A stretch of 5,317 bases of DNA, taken from assembly GCA_003644335.1 (NCBI GenBank), contig QNCB01000116.1, forward strand, positions 1 through 5,317. The letters are read 5' to 3'. The notes beneath the pieces are model-generated. The model had not been told where the DNA came from. It made no database searches and saw nothing but the letters and a program-made list of their open reading frames with translations. Source of the stretch: Planctomycetota bacterium (GTDB lineage Bacteria; Planctomycetota; Phycisphaerae; SM23-33). Below are positions 1 through 5,316 of the stretch, piece after piece (the first letter of the stretch is position 1; every line of letters starts with the position of its first letter). Both the position numbers and the translations under genes were made by a program.

Positions 1-140
1 CATAATATTGCTTCTATCTTTCCGTTTTTAATTAACAGGAAACCGTTTTGCGTTTATAGCGATGGCTGTTTTATTTTGCCAGAAACAGTACAGTAACTTG
101 GGGTTTTCCCAATTCATAATAATAGGCCAAGGGGCATTCT

Positions 141-1910
141 TTAAGAAGTCTGTACCAGTTTTTTTTGCGACTCCTTGCCTTTTTGCCAAAATTCAAGGCA
201 AAACGCCATAAATATACCAAGCACCAAACTGGCAACTCCAGCGAGAGCAACCATGCGTTTTTTCTTAGGCCCAACTGGCTCATCAGGCTTGAATGCCATC
301 GAAACAGCCTTTACCTCTCCCAGCTCCATTGCCTTGGCAATGCGAGCTCCTTCTATTTTCGAGGCCAAAGTTGCATAGCCTTTCTTGGCAATATCCAGCT
401 GTCGATTTAGTTCCGTAAGCTTTGTTCTTTTTGCGTTGATCGCCACTTTTAAGGTCTTCACTTTGGCCTCTAACCTCTTTACCATTTCTTTCGAATATGA
501 AAGCGTGAATTCAATTTTTGCAATTTCTGTCTCAAGAGAATTTTTCTGGCTTTGAGCTGTTTTCAACCGACCATAAAAAAAATCATAATTGGCCTGTGCC
601 ATATTAAGATTTTCATTAAGTGTTTTTAATCTGTTATTGTCGGCAAAAACACTGTTCTCCAGAGCTACCCACTCTTTTTCCTGCTGTTTTAATTTCGAAC
701 TTAAAGACTGTCCGCGCGTTTCAAAAAAGTTATATCCACTTGTAAGGGATAAAAGTTCCCATACAGTAGATTCCGACAAATTCTCTGCTATTGGGCCTTG
801 ACGGTTTCTTAACATGTCCAAATTAACTCTTGAGTTTAGATTGGCTTTTGTAGATTCTCCTAGTTGTCTTATCTGGGCTAGGCGAACTTTATCATTTACC
901 AGGTTTGTTTTTTTGCGTTCTACCTCTGCTCTCAGCAGCATTATTTTTGAATCATTTATAAAGTTCTCAACTTTTTTCCTGTTATTTTCGAGATTCTGCC
1001 TTGCCATTAAAACCTTTTGTCGCAATACGTTCTGCTCGTCACTTAAAGTCTCGTCAACAAAATACTCTTGGCCAAGTTTTTGAACATTAAAAGCCCCAAG
1101 CCAAGTGCCGTCTTTTGTCATAGCAGCAATATCGGCATCTACTTTCATTAGCTGCCTTTTCTTTTCTTGAAGCTTAAAGTCGAGTTCGTGGACCTTTGCA
1201 TAATGCGCCTTGAGCTGACTAGAGTTTTCCTTCAACTCTATTTCCGTAAGCAAAAGTTGTTCTTTAACGTCAAAATCCTTTACCGCCTGCTCCGCCTTAA
1301 TCAAGCTGCCTCCAACCAACTTGAACTGGTCTTCAATAAACTTTCCGGAACCCTTGAGTTCACCTGTAATTATCTCTAAGCTGTATTTGACATACTCATC
1401 AGCCCAGATATTTGCAATATCCTCAGCAGTACCGGGGTCTTTGTCTTTAACGGCCAGCTGTAGAATGTTGGTTTCTTCGGTATCTTCAACATCCAACTTC
1501 CGATAAAGCCCCTCAAGTGTTAAATTCTTATCCCACTTCCCCTCTAACTTTAGCCGATTTATCACCCTTTCTAATACAGCGTTGGATTTCAACAGAATCT
1601 TATGCGTAAGAATTGATATAGCCGGTCTCTGTGCAACATATGCTCCCGTTTTTGTTTTTTTAGAATTCAGGAAAATCTTGCTAGGCGAAAGGGCACTTTG
1701 TATCTTTGAAGGCATGATCATTACCGAGGCGGAAGCCTGGTAAACTTTCGGTAAAAGCAGGCTTAAAATTGCCGTTACGATAACAGCTATCAAAAAAGTG
1801 CCTATTATTAACTTTCTCCTTTTTACAATAATCTGAAAATAATCCATCAGGTTTATTTCATCTTCGTAGATATTTGCATTTTCCGAATCGTTATTTTCCA
1901 AATTTGCCAT
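141..1910 (-). CDS. Wzz/GumC-type polysaccharide co-polymerase (chain-length determinant), no kinase domain
   Basis: A 589-residue inner-membrane protein with the layout of the polysaccharide co-polymerase (PCP) family, which sets chain length and couples polymerisation to export of capsule, exopolysaccharide or O-antigen. Residues 17-33 (INLMDYFQIIVKRRKLI) are the typical Wzz N-terminal cytosolic lead-in, followed by membrane segment 1 (about 34-54) and the periplasmic start VYQASASVMIMPS. Residues about 95-180 match the conserved Wzz head, with a 'LKSNAVLERVINRLKL' stretch. Residues about 190-530 are mostly heptad-like, charged coiled coil. A proline-rich KPDEPVGP (541-548) precedes membrane segment 2 (about 553-574) and a short basic tail. 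No Walker A/B or tyrosine-rich tail follows, so a BY-kinase, if used, must be separate. The start is ATG with GAAAGG seven bases upstream (complement of 1918-1923). The gene is clearly AT-richer than its neighbours and lies downstream of the transferase gene across a 510-bp gap, so it probably has its own promoter. The family assignment is firm; which polymer it serves is unknown. Confidence 0.9.
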   Translation of the reverse strand: MANLENNDSENANIYEDEINLMDYFQIIVKRRKLIIGTFLIAVIVTAILSLLLPKVYQASASVMIMPSKIQSALSPSKIFLNSKKTKTGAYVAQRPAISILTHKILLKSNAVLERVINRLKLEGKWDKNLTLEGLYRKLDVEDTEETNILQLAVKDKDPGTAEDIANIWADEYVKYSLEIITGELKGSGKFIEDQFKLVGGSLIKAEQAVKDFDVKEQLLLTEIELKENSSQLKAHYAKVHELDFKLQEKKRQLMKVDADIAAMTKDGTWLGAFNVQKLGQEYFVDETLSDEQNVLRQKVLMARQNLENNRKKVENFINDSKIMLLRAEVERKKTNLVNDKVRLAQIRQLGESTKANLNSRVNLDMLRNRQGPIAENLSESTVWELLSLTSGYNFFETRGQSLSSKLKQQEKEWVALENSVFADNNRLKTLNENLNMAQANYDFFYGRLKTAQSQKNSLETEIAKIEFTLSYSKEMVKRLEAKVKTLKVAINAKRTKLTELNRQLDIAKKGYATLASKIEGARIAKAMELGEVKAVSMAFKPDEPVGPKKKRMVALAGVASLVLGIFMAFCLEFWQKGKESQKKLVQTS

Positions 1911-1917
1911 ATTTTAA

Positions 1918-1923
1918 CCTTTC
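1918..1923 (-). promoter_or_regulatory. Ribosome binding site of the co-polymerase gene
   Basis: GAAAGG on the minus strand lies seven bases before the ATG at 1910-1908. It supports this start and overlaps the edge of the heptad repeat block 1922-1952. A TTGATA (complement of 1948-1953), 16 bases and then TAATAA (complement of 1926-1931) could be a promoter inside that repeat block. The -10 match is poor, so I do not call the promoter itself. Confidence 0.55.
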
Positions 1924-1952
1924 AGTTATTAGTAATCAGTTGTCAGTTATCA
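1922..1952. repeat. Heptanucleotide tandem block (TCAGTTA type)
   Basis: Four degenerate 7-nt units follow one another: TCAGTTA, TTAGTAA, TCAGTTG, TCAGTTA, then a partial TCA. The block ends 12 bases before the start codon of the co-polymerase gene, where its promoter would be expected. The periodicity is read directly; function is unknown. From memory, similar strings are dispersed in many environmental bacterial genomes. Confidence 0.6.
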
Positions 1953-1960
1953 AAAAAACT

Positions 1961-1987
1961 CTTTGTGTTCTCTGCGTTCTTTCACGG
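1961..1987. repeat. Nonanucleotide tandem block (CTCTGCGTT type)
   Basis: Three 9-nt units are adjacent: CTTTGTGTT, CTCTGCGTT, CTTTCACGG. The same motif core CTCTGCG recurs in the block at 4332-4355 in the same orientation, which suggests one dispersed repeat family with two members in this window. No coding potential and no known function. Confidence 0.55.
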
Positions 1988-2009
1988 TAAAAATTGTTTT
2001 TGTTTTTCA

Positions 2010-2040
2010 ATTAGTGTTCATTACTGTCCATTCGTGGTTC
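2010..2040. repeat. Decanucleotide tandem block (ATTAGTGTTC type)
   Basis: Three units with a 10-nt period are visible: ATTAGTGTTC, ATTACTGTCC and ATTCGTGGTTC (the last with one extra base). It is the third block in a row with a different unit and period within 120 bp. Function unknown. Confidence 0.55.
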
Positions 2041-2076
2041 TTGTACTCTGGTCGGCTATAAAAAGAAAAATTCGAA

Positions 2077-2121
2077 GTAGCTGGACTCCGTCCCCGTCGG
2101 GTGTTTTTGTCGCCCGACAAA
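2077..2121. repeat. Palindromic stretch after a GTAG tetranucleotide
   Basis: GTAG (2077-2080) is followed by a short GGAC/GTCC stem (2083-2086 with 2090-2093). Next comes GTCGGG (2096-2101) able to pair with CCCGAC (2113-2118), or alternatively a 16-nt palindrome TTTGTCG-CC-CGACAAA (2106-2121). The two stems exclude each other. It could be a decayed REP-like sequence. No T run follows on either strand, so it is not a convincing terminator. Confidence 0.35.
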
Positions 2122-2171
2122 TAGCACGCATCGAGTAGGCACACCTGGCTATTCCGCATATAGCTGTGGTG

Positions 2172-2190
2172 TCCCGGTGCATCCCGGTGC
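2172..2190. repeat. Two-copy decanucleotide repeat (TCCCGGTGC)
   Basis: TCCCGGTGC occurs at 2172-2180 and again at 2182-2190 with a 10-nt period. It belongs to the same chain of short-period blocks that fills the gap between the two polysaccharide genes. Two copies only, so modest support. Confidence 0.4.
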
Positions 2191-2231
2191 CATCCGCCAT
2201 TCGCTAATACACATAAGGGTAAACAAAAAAA

Positions 2232-2247
2232 CTGGTTGACTGGTTGA
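2232..2247. repeat. Two-copy octanucleotide repeat (CTGGTTGA)
   Basis: CTGGTTGA is repeated perfectly in tandem at 2232-2239 and 2240-2247, followed by a small palindrome CCATT-G-AATGG (2249-2259). No gene function can be attached. Confidence 0.4.
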
Positions 2248-2295
2248 TCCATTGAATGGGAAAAGATTACAAAAAACGGCACCAATCCGCCAGCT

Positions 2296-2316
2296 ATATC
2301 TAATATCAAATATCCA
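2296..2316. repeat. Heptanucleotide tandem block (ATATCNA)
   Basis: Three 7-nt units, ATATCTA, ATATCAA and ATATCCA, are contiguous and differ only at the sixth base. Same period as the blocks at 1922-1952 and 5243-5316, but a different unit. Function unknown. Confidence 0.55.
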
Positions 2317-2368
2317 AAAAACCGCGAGAGTTGGCCTTGTCCTTCGCAAATATCAAGCCAAGAACGCC

Positions 2369-2386
2369 CCGCTCACTCCGCTCACT
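2369..2386. repeat. Two-copy nonanucleotide repeat (CCGCTCACT)
   Basis: CCGCTCACT is present twice in perfect tandem (2369-2377, 2378-2386), 35 bases beyond the stop codon of the transferase gene. Between it and the stop lies a small hairpin, CATGC (2403-2407) with GCATG (2414-2418). That hairpin has no T run, so I see no intrinsic terminator for the transferase gene. Confidence 0.4.
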
Positions 2387-2420
2387 ATAGCCACCCGCCC
2401 GCCATGCGAAGTTGCATGAC

Positions 2421-3944
2421 CTACGAGGAATAATTCTCGCCGGGGGATGAGGCGGCGAGAGTTTGTTTTTCGTAGGCTATTTTATCCTGCTCCTCGAAAA
2501 CCGTATCCAGGGTGTGCTCGTCGAGCAGTCTGCCAAAAAGCGACACCCGCCTTCCGATAGCTTCCAGGGAGTCTTGTACCGGCACGTCGATTTCCACATG
2601 AATCAGCACCTTGGCCAATTGCGAGCGTACGGGGATGCTCAGGTGCATCGTATCTTCCGCTCCGTTATCTGTAGGCCTGCTGTACGTCAGTGTTTTTATC
2701 TCGTCGCTGGCGGGGTCGCGATATTGAATAACGATCCGCTCGAAGCCCATCTTGCGGGCCATCCTCCGCACAGCAAGCCACCATTGCTTAAACGTCCACG
2801 CCCGCTTGATGCGATTTTGCATATGTTCAAAATCTTTGCGGTCATTGCGAAACTCCCGCATGCGAGCGAGGTTGGACTGGACTTGCTCAAACATTTTCCG
2901 GAACCGCAGCACGCCAGCTATCCTGAACACAGCCAATAAAATAAGCATGGAAACCACGAGAACTATCAGCTCGCCACCCTCTTCCCGCAGGAACATCATC
3001 AGCGCAGCCAAGCCTACTATAGCCAGCGTGATCAGATACATTACGATGACGGTGTTGCGGTGATTCAAGCCCATATCGAGCAGGCGGTGGTGTATATGTC
3101 CGCGGTCGGCGGAGAAGATACTCCGCCGCTCCAATACCCGCCGCACGATCGATATCAGCATGTCGAAAAGGGGCAAGCCCAACGCCAGGGCGGGCAGGAG
3201 CAAGCCTACGACCGTGGCTACTTTCGCGGTACAAATAACGCTGGATGTCGCGAGGAAGAACCCCAGAAACATACTCCCGCTGTCGCCCAGGAATATCTTG
3301 GCTGGGTTGAAATTGAAGAAAAGAAAACCCACCAGACTCCCGAACAGGATCGCCATGAGAATCGCCATTGCCACCTGCCCGGTATAGGCGGAGAAGACGC
3401 CTATCACAACGCAGGTCGTCGCGCAAATCCCCGCGGACAGCCCGTCGAGTCCGTCGATAAGGTTCACCGCGTTGGTTATGCCGACGATCCAGAGTATCGT
3501 AACAGGCCAGGCCATCCAACCGAACCACCACCCAAACAAAGTAACCTGGTCGATGCGGATTCCATAGCTGCAAACGACGATAGCTGCGATTAGCTGGACG
3601 GCAAGTTTCGCACTTGCCCGCATTCCCCAAATGTCGTCAATCAGTCCGAAAAGGAAAACAAAGCCGCCGCAGACGAAGAGGACGAGAAGTTTGCTGTGCA
3701 GCTCCCTGAAAACCTCACTGGCGTGCGTGTCGAAGAGGAGCATGCCGACAGTAACCAGAATCAGTGAAACAAAGATAGCGACTCCGCCGATGCGAGGGGT
3801 CGGCAGAGCGTGCACGCTCCGGGTGTTTCTCGGTGCGAAAAGTTTGATCCTGTGCGCGAACCAGACCATCCCCTGCGTAACCACCAACCCCAGCAGCATC
3901 GCAGAAAGAAACACACCAGCGTATGTCCACAGCATTCTTTGCAT
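2421..3944 (-). CDS. WecA/TagO-type polyprenyl-phosphate sugar-1-phosphate transferase with C-terminal extension
   Basis: Integral membrane enzyme of the MraY/WecA/TagO superfamily. It moves a sugar-1-phosphate (usually N-acetylhexosamine) from a UDP-sugar to undecaprenyl phosphate, starting a glycan on the cytosolic face. Visible motifs (507-residue numbering): HALPTPRIGG (45-54), the Mg-binding DD pair (103-104), NAVNLIDGLDGLSAG (158-172) with D164 and D167, NFNPAKIFLGDSGS (211-224), and DRGHIHHRLLDMGL (280-293). The HIHH form fits WecA/TagO rather than MraY. About eleven membrane segments end near residue 345. The family usually stops near 350 residues; here about 150 more follow, cytosolic-looking, with basic helices and a mixed alpha/beta region of no family I recognise. 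I chose the ATG at 3944: a TTG three codons earlier (3953) has the purine-rich GGTGAG only two bases away, whereas from the ATG the spacing is 11. It lies divergent to coaX and upstream of the co-polymerase gene. The acceptor sugar cannot be told from sequence. Confidence 0.9.
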   Translation of the reverse strand: MQRMLWTYAGVFLSAMLLGLVVTQGMVWFAHRIKLFAPRNTRSVHALPTPRIGGVAIFVSLILVTVGMLLFDTHASEVFRELHSKLLVLFVCGGFVFLFGLIDDIWGMRASAKLAVQLIAAIVVCSYGIRIDQVTLFGWWFGWMAWPVTILWIVGITNAVNLIDGLDGLSAGICATTCVVIGVFSAYTGQVAMAILMAILFGSLVGFLFFNFNPAKIFLGDSGSMFLGFFLATSSVICTAKVATVVGLLLPALALGLPLFDMLISIVRRVLERRSIFSADRGHIHHRLLDMGLNHRNTVIVMYLITLAIVGLAALMMFLREEGGELIVLVVSMLILLAVFRIAGVLRFRKMFEQVQSNLARMREFRNDRKDFEHMQNRIKRAWTFKQWWLAVRRMARKMGFERIVIQYRDPASDEIKTLTYSRPTDNGAEDTMHLSIPVRSQLAKVLIHVEIDVPVQDSLEAIGRRVSLFGRLLDEHTLDTVFEEQDKIAYEKQTLAASSPGENYSS

Positions 3945-4108
3945 AGCTACCAAAACTCACCAAAAGTGTTTTAGTCGTTCCAGTCAAGAGGGTAAGGTAT
4001 GCCATCCACCACCGATTTGCAACAGGATTCTGGCTGGCGGACAGGTTGGTTGTGCGACATAAATTTGGGGCGGGGTTAGAATGCCTTTCAAACACACAGC
4101 CCGGCTCC

Positions 4109-4153
4109 GGGGGCTTACGCCCCCTGCTAAAATTTGGCCGGCCCTTCGGGGTT
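4109..4153. repeat. Pair of GC-rich hairpins, one with a UUCG loop
   Basis: The first hairpin is GGGGGC (4109-4114), loop TTAC, GCCCCC (4119-4124), a perfect 6-bp stem. The second is CCC (4142-4144), loop TTCG, GGG (4149-4151), extendable by two G-T wobbles, which gives a C(UUCG)G tetraloop, known to be very stable in plus-strand RNA. They lie between the divergent transferase and coaX genes. No T run follows, so this looks like a dispersed palindromic repeat rather than a terminator. Confidence 0.45.
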
Positions 4154-4177
4154 AAGCAGAAAAAAAGCGTGAACGGT

Positions 4178-4308
4178 GAGCTAATTGCAAAAATGTAGCC
4201 CAGCCGCCCTCGGCTGGGAAGGTCGTATGAAAAACACTGGAAATATAGCAAGTTCAACACAGCCGAGGGCGACTGTGCTACATTTCCGAATAGTTTTGCA
4301 ATTGGCTC
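4178..4308. repeat. REP/BIME-like inverted pair of GTAG-hairpins with terminal inverted repeats
   Basis: Two hairpins face each other. Left: GTAG (4195-4198), stem CCCAGCCG / CGGCTGGG (4199-4206, 4211-4218), loop CCCT. Right, read on the minus strand: GTAG (4281-4278), stem CACAGTCG / CGGCTGTG, same loop CCCT. The 24-nt copies agree at 21 positions. Two of the three differences are the two sides of one stem pair (C-G against A-T), and the third gives a G-U wobble in minus-strand RNA. Outside them, GAGCTAATTGCAAAA (4178-4192) and the complement of 4294-4308 form a 15-nt inverted repeat with one mismatch; the right side has about 10 extra bases between it and its hairpin. GTAG at the foot of a hairpin, in inverted pairs in extragenic DNA, is the hallmark of REP/BIME sequences moved by RAYT (Y1 HUH) transposases. 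No such gene is in this window. The structure is seen; the REP identity is inferred. Confidence 0.65.
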
Positions 4309-4331
4309 TGGTTACAAATAAATATTCCCTT

Positions 4332-4355
4332 CTCTGCGAACTCAGCGTCTCTGCG
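4332..4355. repeat. Short-period block of CTCTGCG type
   Basis: CTCTGCG (4332-4338), CTCAGCG (4341-4347) and CTCTGCG (4349-4355) are spaced 9 and 8 bases apart. It shares its core with the 1961-1987 block. It sits just before a possible TTG start at 4362 that I reject for coaX, and about 30 bases before the candidate coaX promoter. Confidence 0.5.
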
Positions 4356-4385
4356 AGATAATTGCATATAGCCACACGAGCTGGC

Positions 4386-4414
4386 TTGATTTTGCGACGG
4401 AAAGGCTTTATAAA
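4386..4414 (+). promoter_or_regulatory. Candidate sigma-70-type promoter of coaX
   Basis: TTGATT (4386-4391) and TATAAA (4409-4414) are separated by exactly 17 bases, matching four of six and five of six consensus positions. Transcription would begin around 4421-4422, at or next to the coaX ATG, giving a leaderless or nearly leaderless message. The -10 overlaps the AAAGG that would otherwise be the Shine-Dalgarno site, so the two readings compete. Prediction only; the organism's sigma-factor preferences are unknown. Confidence 0.4.
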
Positions 4415-4416
4415 GG
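4412..4416 (+). promoter_or_regulatory. Ribosome binding site deciding the coaX start
   Basis: AAAGG lies five bases before the ATG at 4422. It favours this start over an in-frame TTG at 4362, which has no purine-rich site and lies just behind the CTCTGCG repeat. It is useful only if transcription starts upstream of the candidate promoter at 4386-4414. Confidence 0.5.
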
Positions 4417-4421
4417 CTGCG

Positions 4422-5234
4422 ATGTCCGAAGAACTTGAAAATATCGAAAACGCCGAAAAAATCCCTAACGTATTGGCTTGCGATTGCGGCAACAGCACCA
4501 TCGCCCTGGGATGGGTGCATAGCGAGACGGTTTGCGACGCCCAGACATTTGCGTTGGACGCCCCAGCTGAGCTGGGCCAGGCCTTGTCTAAGCTATGGGC
4601 TAAGATGCCCCAGCCTAGGTGCGTCGCAGCTGCCAGCGTGAACCCCTCAGCGACGAAAGCTCTCCAAGCCAGCGTCAAACAGGCGACGGGCCAAGGCGTG
4701 CTGGTGGTAGGCCTGGACCTGCCCCTGCCGATAGAGGTTTCCCCAGCCCTGGCCAACCCCGAGCGAATCGGCACGGACAGGCTGTGTTGTGCGGTCGCAG
4801 CCTTCGACAAGCTAGGCTCAGCCTGTGTAGTCGCGGATTTCGGATCGGCTGCGACTATCGACTGCGTCAACGACGAGGGCGTCTTCATGGGCGGAGCGAT
4901 TCTCCCGGGCCTAGCCATCGCGGCAGAAGCCCTGGGCGAGAAGACCGCACAGTTGCCCCGCGTGGAACTCGCCCAGCCTGATGGGGTTTTCGGCACGGAC
5001 ACCGCGGGGGCTATTCGACTTGGCCTGATCCGCGGAATGCGAGGCTCGCTGCGAGAGCTGACAGAAGCCTACGCCACCGAGCTTGGCACCTGGCCTGCCG
5101 TTATCATCACCGGCGGCGAGGCGAAACTCATCTGCCCAAACCCAGGCCAAAATGGCTTGGTACAAGCACTCGTGGAAGACCTCTGCCTCCGCGGCGTCGC
5201 GATGGCATACTACAAATCGCTGCTGCAAGAATAG
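4422..5234 (+). CDS. coaX: Type III pantothenate kinase
   Basis: A 270-residue cytosolic enzyme that phosphorylates pantothenate with ATP, the first step of coenzyme A synthesis. It belongs to the ASKHA fold; family knowledge says it needs a monovalent cation and resists CoA feedback. Motifs in order: DCGNSTIALGW (21-31, phosphate-binding DxGN), ERIGTDR (114-120) with the likely catalytic aspartate D119, DFGSAATID (139-147, second phosphate motif, with S in place of the usual T in GTA), GGAILPGL (157-164), LP (178-179), and ITGGEA (229-234, adenosine motif, with E where D is common). The length matches the usual 250-270 if translation begins at the ATG at 4422, preceded by AAAGG. An earlier TTG (4362) would add 20 unconserved residues encoded next to a repeat. 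It ends in TAG eight bases before a long inverted repeat. It is the GC-richest gene here and divergent from the transferase. The identification is firm; the two motif substitutions are conservative. Confidence 0.93.
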   Translation: MSEELENIENAEKIPNVLACDCGNSTIALGWVHSETVCDAQTFALDAPAELGQALSKLWAKMPQPRCVAAASVNPSATKALQASVKQATGQGVLVVGLDLPLPIEVSPALANPERIGTDRLCCAVAAFDKLGSACVVADFGSAATIDCVNDEGVFMGGAILPGLAIAAEALGEKTAQLPRVELAQPDGVFGTDTAGAIRLGLIRGMRGSLRELTEAYATELGTWPAVIITGGEAKLICPNPGQNGLVQALVEDLCLRGVAMAYYKSLLQE

Positions 5235-5242
5235 ACCTTTCA

Positions 5243-5316
5243 ATTTCGGATTTTGGATTGCGGATTTCGGATTGGATACACGAGCAATCCGAAATCTGAA
5301 ATCCAAAATCCGAAAT
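5243..5316. repeat. Large inverted repeat of heptanucleotide units downstream of coaX
   Basis: Arm 1 (5243-5274) and arm 2 (5285-5316) are complementary at 30 of 32 positions; one of the two exceptions is a G-U wobble in plus-strand RNA. The loop is 10 bases (GATACACGAG). Arm 1 is itself a tandem of 7-nt units: TTTCGGA, TTTTGGA, TTGCGGA, TTTCGGA, TTG. Starting nine bases after the coaX stop, it would form a long stem at the 3' end of the coaX transcript and could protect it or stop transcription. The window ends one base later, so a following T run cannot be seen. Similar 'ATCCGAAATCC' strings are, from memory, common in environmental genomes. Confidence 0.75.

Noticed and set aside
1..30. 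Possible start (ATG complement at 1-3) of a further minus-strand gene at the left edge
   Set aside because: Only one codon lies in the window. The upstream AGAAG at seven bases is a weak ribosome site, so it cannot be supported without more sequence.
98..112. Hairpin TTGGG/CCCAA after the co-polymerase stop as a terminator
   Set aside because: Only five base pairs and no T run after it on the minus strand.
71..283. 70-residue minus-strand frame overlapping the end of the co-polymerase gene
   Set aside because: Mostly the co-polymerase 3' end in another frame; no recognisable feature or start signal.
2007..2309. 100-residue minus-strand open frame in the gap between the polysaccharide genes
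   Set aside because: It is built from the short tandem blocks, shows no domain or hydrophobic pattern, and has no convincing ribosome binding site.
1922..2386. CRISPR array
   Set aside because: Units are 7-10 bases, contiguous, and differ between blocks; there are no 25-40 nt repeats with regular spacers and no cas genes.
2887..3630. 247-residue minus-strand open frame, and plus-strand frames at 2463-2939 and 3060-3593
   Set aside because: They overlap the transferase gene, whose motifs are unambiguous. Their arginine- or histidine-rich composition is typical of out-of-frame reading of a GC-rich gene.
3715..4260. 181-residue minus-strand frame across the transferase start and upstream region
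   Set aside because: Its second half is the transferase gene read out of frame and its first half runs through the palindromic repeats.
4362..4421. Upstream TTG start extending coaX by 20 residues
   Set aside because: No ribosome binding site before it; the added residues are not part of the CoaX fold, and the ATG at 4422 has AAAGG at good spacing.
4181..5002. 273-residue minus-strand frame opposite coaX
   Set aside because: It is the complement of coaX, low in complexity, and starts in the REP-like element; coaX carries all family motifs.
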